The position numbers were made by a program, and so were the translations under genes. Below are positions 7,723 to 12,159 of a DNA stretch of 12,159 nt, piece by piece. Under the pieces are notes generated by a model. The model did not search any database. It was not told where the DNA came from and saw only the letters and a list, made by a program, of their open reading frames with translations. This DNA is from CAYVBJ01 sp964415185 (GTDB lineage Bacteria; Bacteroidota; Rhodothermia; Balneolales; Balneolaceae): NCBI GenBank assembly GCA_964415185.1, contig CAYPZI010000086.1, forward strand, positions 1 to 12,159. The letters run 5' to 3'. Each line of letters begins with the position of its first letter. Within the stretch, counting starts at the first letter, position 1.

Positions 7723-8310
7723 ATGAAAAATTATGCCATTAGAAATTCCTGTAAACTTGTAGAGAAAAAAATTGACAGCAAAAATGTTTTTAAAGGGAAA
7801 CTGCTGGATGTTTATTATGACCGGGTAAAACTCCCCGACGATAAGCAATCATCGAGGGAATGGATCAAACATCCGGGGGCTTGTGCGGTTGTTCCTGTAT
7901 TTGATGACGGCACGATCATGCTGGTTCAGCAATTCCGGTACCCGGCCGGACAGATTTTTTACGAGGTACCGGCCGGAAAAATTGACCCGGGAGAATCACA
8001 GGAGAGAACTGCAAGGCGTGAATTGCTGGAAGAAAGCGGACTCTTTGCATTAAACCTTGAATATGCAGGACACTTCTATCCCGGAATCGGGTATTCTGAT
8101 GAAATCATTCATATCTATGTTGCCTGGGGATTGACTTCCGAAAAACAGAATGTGGATGAAGATGAATTTTTAATCAATTACAGGATTGATTTCGCCGAGG
8201 GTGTAGAAATGATCAACAGGGGCGAAATCTCAGATGGTAAGACAATCTGCTCTCTTCTGATGGCCAGGGAATGGTGGATAAAGAATGAACCATTCCGGGT
8301 TGATTTCTAA
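7723..8310 (+). CDS. NUDIX hydrolase, ADP-ribose pyrophosphatase type
   Basis: Members of this subfamily hydrolyse ADP-ribose and related nucleoside diphosphate sugars to AMP plus the sugar phosphate in the cytoplasm, clearing reactive ADP-ribose. The NUDIX box GX5EX7REUXEEXGU is complete: Gly85, Glu91, Arg99, Glu100, Glu103, Glu104 and Gly106. The preceding sequence VQQFRYPAG (68-76) and EVPAGKIDPGE (81-91), and the later YPGIGYSDE loop (119-127), are typical of ADP-ribose pyrophosphatases (NudF/YqkG type) rather than MutT. In homologues a glutamate in this loop (here probably Glu127) takes part in catalysis. The 195 residues are near the family's usual length; the first 15 or so residues are poorly conserved, and this ATG is the only one before residue 66. 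It diverges from pgsA across 103 bases and is followed by a structured gap with a terminator. Confidence 0.9.
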   Translation: MKNYAIRNSCKLVEKKIDSKNVFKGKLLDVYYDRVKLPDDKQSSREWIKHPGACAVVPVFDDGTIMLVQQFRYPAGQIFYEVPAGKIDPGESQERTARRELLEESGLFALNLEYAGHFYPGIGYSDEIIHIYVAWGLTSEKQNVDEDEFLINYRIDFAEGVEMINRGEISDGKTICSLLMAREWWIKNEPFRVDF

Positions 8311-8330
8311 AAAAAGGAAGCTAAATATTT

Positions 8331-8349
8331 TTTTACAAAAATTGTAAAA
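8331..8349. repeat. Perfect 8-bp dyad just after the NUDIX gene
   Basis: TTTTACAA (8331-8338) and TTGTAAAA (8342-8349) form a perfect inverted repeat around three A residues. No T run follows on either strand, so it is not an intrinsic terminator. It could be an operator for a transcript starting in this gap, or simply AT-rich chance symmetry. Confidence 0.35.
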
Positions 8350-8380
8350 CAAAATGCAACCTTTATTCGTCTACTACGTA

Positions 8381-8536
8381 ACTACTGATGTAGTGTTTGT
8401 TTTGGTTTAGGTAACTGTTCGAGAGAACAGTAAAATGGTTTACAAGTCAGGATATTTTAACTTGATATCCATAAGCCAAATGGCTTGAAGCCTCTTAGAG
8501 CCTCTGCCTGTAAAAGGGCAGAGGTTTTCTTTTTCA
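8381..8536 (+). ncRNA. Candidate structured small RNA or long structured 3' UTR
   Basis: Consecutive hairpins line up on the plus strand: ACTAC/GTAGT (8381-8394, loop TGAT); ACTGTTC/GAACAGT closed by a GAGA tetraloop of the GNRA class (8414-8431); GGATAT/ATATCC (8450-8470); AAGCC/GGCTT (8473-8486); and a strong terminator (8501-8535). There is no reading frame of note. The stretch could be an independent small RNA or the 3' UTR of the NUDIX mRNA. I do not recognise it as SRP RNA, 6S RNA or tmRNA. No convincing promoter was found, and the 5' end is a guess. Confidence 0.3.
8501..8535 (+). terminator. Strong intrinsic terminator after the NUDIX gene
   Basis: CCTCTGCC (8501-8508) pairs perfectly with GGCAGAGG (8517-8524) across an eight-base loop and is followed by the T-rich tract 8525-8534. 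It terminates rightward transcription from the NUDIX gene or a small RNA before it enters the 3' end of gdhA. The matching minus-strand arrangement lacks a T tract, so it does not serve gdhA as an intrinsic terminator. Confidence 0.85.
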
Positions 8537-8537
8537 A

Positions 8538-9941
8538 TCAGGGGAAAATACCCATCTCTTCATAAATTACCCCGACTTTGTTAATTGCACTAATAAAAGC
8601 AGCAGTACGCAGGTCAACATCATGTGTTTTCCTTATTTCGTTAATCTCGCCATATGCATTGCTCATGGTTTCTTCGAGTCCCGAATCAACCAATTCACTT
8701 TCTCCCCCTCCCTGGGCAAGGTAATTCAGCTCTTTGGAACTGAATCTTCTGTCTGAAAGATTTTCAATTACCGATAATATTTTTCTGTAACTGTTTTCCT
8801 CAAATCTTTTGCCCATTCGGCCGAAACGTACGTGTTGAAGATTTTTCAGCCATTCAAAATAAGAGACAGTTACACCACCGGCATTGAGATAATTATCGGG
8901 GATAATCAGGCATCCTCTTTCCTTTAAGATATCATGAGCAGCCGAGGTAGTTGGCCCGTTTGCTGCCTCTGCAATTATTTTGGCTTTTATTTTTTCTGCA
9001 TTTTTCTCTGTCAATTGATTTTCAAGTGCAGCAGGAATCAAAACATCACAAGTCATTTCAAGAACTTTGATATTATTTTCAAGCTCTTTGCTACCCTCAA
9101 ACCCCATGATAGAACCGGTTTCACGCCTGAAATTAACCAGTTTTTCCAGGCTGATTCCATTTTCATTATAGATGGAACCTTCCATTTCGGCAACTCCAAC
9201 CAATTTTGCCCCGCCTTCAATCATATATTTTGCAGCATGGTAACCTACATTTCCAAGACCCTGGATGATAAACGTTTTCCCTTCCACTCCGGTGTCCAGG
9301 CCAAGCGATTTCATGTCTTCCTCAACTTCGCACGCTTCCCTGATTCCGAAAAACACGCCTCTCCCGGTTGCTTCGGTTCGGCCGCGAATCCCGCCCATCG
9401 TAATCGGTTTGCCGGTTACACATCCATCGGCGTTGATGTCAGTCACAAACTGCCGGAATGTATCCAGTATCCATGCCATTTCCTGGGCACCGGTTCCGTA
9501 GTCGGGAGCCGGCACATCTGAACCCGGCCCGATAAAATTTTTCCGGATCAGCTCATGCGTATAGCGCCGCGTAATTCTTTCGAGCTCACCTTTGGAATAT
9601 TTCGATTTATCGATCATAATACCACCCTTTGCCCCGCCAAAAGGTACATCTACCACTGCACATTTATAGGTCATCAGCGCAGCTAATGCCATCGTTTCAT
9701 CTTCGTTTACCGTCATACTGTAACGAATCCCGCCTTTTGTGGGAAGCTTATGATGGCTGTGTTCTACCCGCCAGGCCTGGATGGTTTCAATCGATCCGTC
9801 ATCTCTCTCAAGAGGAAACGTAACATGAAGTACATCATTGCAAATCTTGATCTGCGTAAGCAGCCCCTTATCAAACTTAGTGTAAGCAGACGCCTTGTCA
9901 AAGTTCTTGTTAACTTCTTCAAAGAATTTATATTCTAACAT
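8538..9941 (-). CDS. gdhA: Glutamate dehydrogenase (Glu/Leu/Phe/Val dehydrogenase family)
   Basis: The enzyme interconverts glutamate with 2-oxoglutarate and ammonia in the cytoplasm, linking nitrogen assimilation to the TCA cycle. The 467-residue protein has the substrate-site lysine in KGGIRY (Lys69), Lys93 in TYKCAVVDVPFGG, the catalytic Lys105 in PFGGAKGG and Asp147 in PAPDYGTG. The dinucleotide-binding fold shows GLGNVG (228-233), with Glu252 near the end of the following strand; an acidic residue there suggests NAD rather than NADP, by inference. The C-terminal half keeps DNYLNAGGVTVSYFEW (349-364). Specificity for glutamate over leucine or phenylalanine is inferred from the PFGGAKGG context and length. 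It is transcribed leftward toward the terminator region, and 104 bases separate it from the 2H phosphoesterase gene upstream. No Shine-Dalgarno sequence precedes the start. Confidence 0.94.
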   Translation of the reverse strand: MLEYKFFEEVNKNFDKASAYTKFDKGLLTQIKICNDVLHVTFPLERDDGSIETIQAWRVEHSHHKLPTKGGIRYSMTVNEDETMALAALMTYKCAVVDVPFGGAKGGIMIDKSKYSKGELERITRRYTHELIRKNFIGPGSDVPAPDYGTGAQEMAWILDTFRQFVTDINADGCVTGKPITMGGIRGRTEATGRGVFFGIREACEVEEDMKSLGLDTGVEGKTFIIQGLGNVGYHAAKYMIEGGAKLVGVAEMEGSIYNENGISLEKLVNFRRETGSIMGFEGSKELENNIKVLEMTCDVLIPAALENQLTEKNAEKIKAKIIAEAANGPTTSAAHDILKERGCLIIPDNYLNAGGVTVSYFEWLKNLQHVRFGRMGKRFEENSYRKILSVIENLSDRRFSSKELNYLAQGGGESELVDSGLEETMSNAYGEINEIRKTHDVDLRTAAFISAINKVGVIYEEMGIFP

Positions 9942-10045
9942 ATATTGGTTTTTAAATGTGAAAGCTTGTTATGATTGTCGCAAAATTCAGATTCAGATTC
10001 AACACTTAATTTTTTCGGAATTTTAAGAGTTATGAGAGTAAAATT

Positions 10046-10576
10046 TCAGAATTTCATAAGTTCAGTTTCTTTCAAAGGCTCCCAATTTTCTACATGTTCT
10101 TCAAGTTTGATGATTGCAAGCCTGTCGAATGTGACTGCATCCGGCAATATATTTTTAAATTTGGTCCGGAATTTCTTTTTTTCTGATAATTCCATATTTC
10201 CATAATAGAGGCTGATATGCGGCTGATAGTTTTCAACAGCTTTAAGATCCTGGTTTGTACACTCTTTTTTTATCTGCTTCAGCTCTTCCGTGTATTTTAA
10301 TTGTACATACAAGCTTTGATAATTCTGATTATCCGACCTGATGTCTTTTACGGGTATGGAGAGCTTTCCGGTTTGCCTCAAAAGGTTATCAACTACATTG
10401 TTCATTTTTTTATGCCCGGTTTCTGCGGGAAAAAAGTGCAATGTACAATGTGGCGAAAAGAGCACAGAGCCTGAAAAGTCCGCCAATTCCCGAATAATTT
10501 CCTGGAAAAAATCGGAATCTTTCTGCTCGGGAAGAAGCCAGATTGAATAACCGGACAGAGGTGGAAGTGATACCAT
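10046..10576 (-). CDS. 2H phosphoesterase, cyclic phosphodiesterase / 2'-5' RNA ligase-like
   Basis: The 176-residue protein carries the two short motifs that define the 2H superfamily: PHCT (His43, Thr45) and PHIS (His120, Ser122), each His-x-Thr/Ser, spaced as usual. The surrounding GYSIWLLP (9-16) and PHISLYYG (119-126) resemble cyclic phosphodiesterases (CPDase) that open 2',3'-cyclic or 1'',2''-cyclic phosphates, more than the LigT/ThpR RNA ligase branch. Possible roles are RNA end repair or tRNA-splicing by-product hydrolysis; the real substrate is unknown. Catalytic residues are intact. The start lies five bases beyond the stop of the small membrane protein gene upstream, so the two are probably co-transcribed; the pairing gives no clear functional hint. 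Confidence 0.8.
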   Translation of the reverse strand: MVSLPPLSGYSIWLLPEQKDSDFFQEIIRELADFSGSVLFSPHCTLHFFPAETGHKKMNNVVDNLLRQTGKLSIPVKDIRSDNQNYQSLYVQLKYTEELKQIKKECTNQDLKAVENYQPHISLYYGNMELSEKKKFRTKFKNILPDAVTFDRLAIIKLEEHVENWEPLKETELMKF

Positions 10577-10581
10577 TTTAA

Positions 10582-10860
10582 TCAGGATGAAATTTGTGCC
10601 TGATCAGTCTGCACTACATGCGTACTAAATATATTTGCAAGAAACAGGAAAGCAACCGAGCCGATAGCTGCATACACAAGGGGGGCTACGAGATTTAATA
10701 AGATAGCACAGGTTCCAATTGAAACGGACCCAAGCACACCCCCAATCAAGTTACCGGCCATACTCATGCATCTCTTCCCCATAAAAAGCCAGATAACATA
10801 GCCGATCATCAGGCCAATGGAAACCAGCCAATAAATTGTAACGCTATTCAATTCTTCCAT
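10582..10860 (-). CDS. Small membrane protein, possibly GlsB/YeaQ/YmgE-like
   Basis: The 92-residue protein has three hydrophobic, glycine-rich segments (about 8-27, 33-58 and 61-80) with a short cationic loop at GKRC (28-31) and a polar C-terminal tail. The pattern GNLIGGVLGSVSIG (36-49) recalls the GlsB/YeaQ/YmgE (transglycosylase-associated) family, whose biochemical role is unclear and which is often stress-induced. The resemblance is weak, so 'small membrane protein' is the safe name. It is the first gene of a tight leftward pair with the 2H phosphoesterase and diverges from dinB across 94 bases. No known small-toxin features are seen. Confidence 0.6.
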   Translation of the reverse strand: MEELNSVTIYWLVSIGLMIGYVIWLFMGKRCMSMAGNLIGGVLGSVSIGTCAILLNLVAPLVYAAIGSVAFLFLANIFSTHVVQTDQAQISS

Positions 10861-10954
10861 AATAAAATCAGTCGTCTATAAAATCATTTGTTTTGATTGG
10901 CATTGAAAGTACGCATTTTTCTGTTTGTTTGCTGAGATCTGATTATACTTTTTT

Positions 10955-12058
10955 ATGGCTGCTGAATCTGAAATTAGCGGGTTGAGGAAAATCATACACA
11001 TCGATATGGATGCGTTTTTTGCGTCTGTTGAACAGCGTGATTTTCCGGAATACCGGAACCGTCCGGTGGTAGTGGGCGGATCGCCGCAGGGACGAGGTGT
11101 GGTTGCGGCTGCCAGTTATGAAGCGCGAAAGTACGGAATCCACTCCGCCATGCCTGCCTCAAAAGCTGTCCGCCTTTGCCCGGAAGCCATTTTCCTGAAA
11201 CCGCGCTTCGATGCATACAAAGAAGTTTCATACCAGATACGGGATATCTTTCGTGAATACACCGATCTTGTAGAACCTCTATCGCTGGATGAAGCTTATC
11301 TCGATGTTACCGAAAACCGGCTGGATCATCCGTCCGCCACGTTGCTTGCCCGTGACATCAAAAAAAAGATCCGGGATGAAACGGGCCTTACCGCTTCGGC
11401 AGGAATTTCCTTTAACAAGTTCCTCGCTAAAATTGCATCGGACATGGACAAACCCGACGGGCTGTATCTCATCACCCCGGACCAAGCCGAAAAATTTCTC
11501 GAAGACCTGGAGATCGGCCGGTTTCATGGTGTGGGAAAAGCCACACAAAAGAAAATGGAACTTTTGGGTATTTACAAAGGCATTGATTTAAAAAAATGGA
11601 ACGAAGTGGATCTTGTAAAAGAATTCGGAAAGGCGGGACATCACTACTATCGCATTGTACGTGGAGTGGACAACCGGGCAGTAAAACCGGACAGAATCCG
11701 GAAATCGATCGGCAAGGAACGGACGTTCCCGGATGACGTTTCGGACCTCGCATGGATCCGTTCCTTTCTGGAAGAGCTTTCCGAAACTGTCTCTGCCTCG
11801 ATGAAAAAGCTGGACGCTGCAGGCAAAACCGTGACACTTAAAGTCCGCTACAAGAATTTTGAAACCGTGACCCGGAGCAGCTCCCTGAATACCTATACCA
11901 ACAGTGCCGAAGATATTTCAAGTATTGCCATTCAGCTTTTGGATGAAACCGAAGCGGGCCGGCGGGATGTCAGGCTTCTGGGCATCACTCTTTCAAACCT
12001 GAACCTGAACACGGCACACGAAGGCAAACAGCTTGAGCTGCCATTTTCGGCTAAATGA
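10955..12058 (+). CDS. dinB: DNA polymerase IV (Y-family translesion polymerase)
   Basis: DinB copies damaged DNA templates in an error-prone way and is recruited by the sliding clamp. The 367-residue protein has palm motif I HIDMDAFFASVE (15-26), with metal-binding Asp17 and the probable steric gate Phe22 that excludes ribonucleotides. SLDEAYLDV (110-118) supplies Asp112 and Glu113. The finger segment YEARKYGIHSAMP (55-67), the helix-hairpin-helix region FHGVGKAT (190-197) and the little-finger domain (about 245-350) follow. The C terminus ends with QLELPF (359-364), a good beta-clamp binding motif, so the protein is full length. The start is the only ATG before motif I; a TATACT at 10944-10949 is too near it for a normal leader. 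It stands alone, with no lexA, imuB or dnaE2 nearby, and I see no recognisable SOS box in the 94-base upstream gap. Confidence 0.97.
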   Translation: MAAESEISGLRKIIHIDMDAFFASVEQRDFPEYRNRPVVVGGSPQGRGVVAAASYEARKYGIHSAMPASKAVRLCPEAIFLKPRFDAYKEVSYQIRDIFREYTDLVEPLSLDEAYLDVTENRLDHPSATLLARDIKKKIRDETGLTASAGISFNKFLAKIASDMDKPDGLYLITPDQAEKFLEDLEIGRFHGVGKATQKKMELLGIYKGIDLKKWNEVDLVKEFGKAGHHYYRIVRGVDNRAVKPDRIRKSIGKERTFPDDVSDLAWIRSFLEELSETVSASMKKLDAAGKTVTLKVRYKNFETVTRSSSLNTYTNSAEDISSIAIQLLDETEAGRRDVRLLGITLSNLNLNTAHEGKQLELPFSAK

Positions 12059-12106
12059 TGGACCCATCTACGCTAAAGCTTCGATGGGTTGGACCCGTCT
12101 GCGCTA
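12059..12106. repeat. Palindromic repeat unit plus partial second unit after dinB
   Basis: The first unit forms a hairpin: ACCCATCTACGCT (12062-12074) pairs with AGCTTCGATGGGT (12077-12089) at 11 of 13 positions around two A residues. A second copy of the left arm follows in direct orientation: positions 12059-12075 and 12090-12106 agree at 15 of 17 bases, both differences being A/G. The second unit stops at CTA, exactly where the element at 12104 begins. It starts right after the dinB stop codon and lacks a T run, so it is not a classic terminator. Confidence 0.6.
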
Positions 12107-12159
12107 GTGTCATGTCAAGAATAAAACTTCGGGTAGTGTTTAAAGGAAACCCGCAATGT
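12104..12159. mobile_element. End of a second MITE-like element, cut by the window edge
   Basis: CTAGTGTCATGTCAA (12104-12118) is identical to the reverse complement of the right end of the element at 5814-5943. Further in, GGAAACCCGCAATGT (12145-12159) matches 5844-5858 at 13 of 15 positions, but at a larger distance from the end (41 against 30 bases). It is therefore a diverged relative rather than an exact copy. The far end lies outside the window. Confidence 0.65.

Noticed and set aside
8934..9521. A 195-codon open frame on the plus strand inside gdhA
   Set aside because: It lies wholly antisense to a clear glutamate dehydrogenase gene and its translation is rich in Cys, Phe, His and Pro with no domain pattern.
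9985..10002. ATTCAG repeated three times (last copy ATTCAA) upstream of gdhA
   Set aside because: A very short tandem repeat in AT-rich sequence; no hint of phase variation or binding function.
10882..10898. AATCA-TTTGTTT-TGATT dyad in the dinB upstream gap as an SOS box
   Set aside because: The arms are only five bases, AT-rich, and do not match any LexA box I know; chance symmetry is likely.
10944..10949. TATACT as a -10 promoter element for dinB
   Set aside because: It ends five bases before the start codon and has no good -35 partner at 16-18 bases; it would force a leaderless mRNA.
12062..12089. Hairpin after dinB as an intrinsic terminator
   Set aside because: The stem has two mismatches and is not followed by a T run on the plus strand; it fits a repeat unit better.

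Overview
The window reads as an ordinary chromosomal stretch of a free-living bacterium of the Bacteroidota/Rhodothermota/Balneolota (FCB) group. This rests on protein style, moderate GC content, the absence of any AGGAGG-like Shine-Dalgarno sequence before all ten gene starts, and one sequence matching the Bacteroidota -7 promoter element TAnnTTTG. A Balneolales-like organism is my best guess from general resemblance only; no rRNA gene is present to settle it.

Layout. At the left, scpA (chromosome condensation) and a lipoprotein-type M28 zinc peptidase run rightward. Converging on them is a 1015-residue secreted TPR-CHAT caspase-like protein. A 355-base gene-free stretch follows (5712-6066). 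It holds a possible promoter for the CHAT gene, a 130-base MITE-like element ending in CTAG at both sides, and a second imperfect palindrome with a terminator-like hairpin. Next come ftsY and a pgsA-type CDP-alcohol phosphatidyltransferase, a tight leftward pair, and then a divergent NUDIX hydrolase of the ADP-ribose pyrophosphatase type. The gap between the NUDIX gene and the convergent glutamate dehydrogenase gene holds a chain of small hairpins ending in a strong terminator, so a small RNA is possible there. Beyond gdhA lie a 2H phosphoesterase and a small membrane protein (tight leftward pair), then the divergent dinB (DNA polymerase IV). The last 100 bases hold a palindromic repeat unit, a partial second unit, and the end of a second element related to the one at 5814-5943.

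How the genes relate. Most are housekeeping: SMC-ScpAB condensation, SRP receptor, phospholipid synthesis, nucleotide housecleaning, nitrogen metabolism and translesion synthesis. They do not form one pathway. The only clear operon-like pairs are pgsA-ftsY and the membrane protein-2H phosphoesterase pair. I find no convincing new multi-gene defence or metabolic system. The least ordinary items are the exported CHAT protein, the interspersed element family (one copy apparently inserted inside another repeat), and the structured intergenic region after the NUDIX gene.
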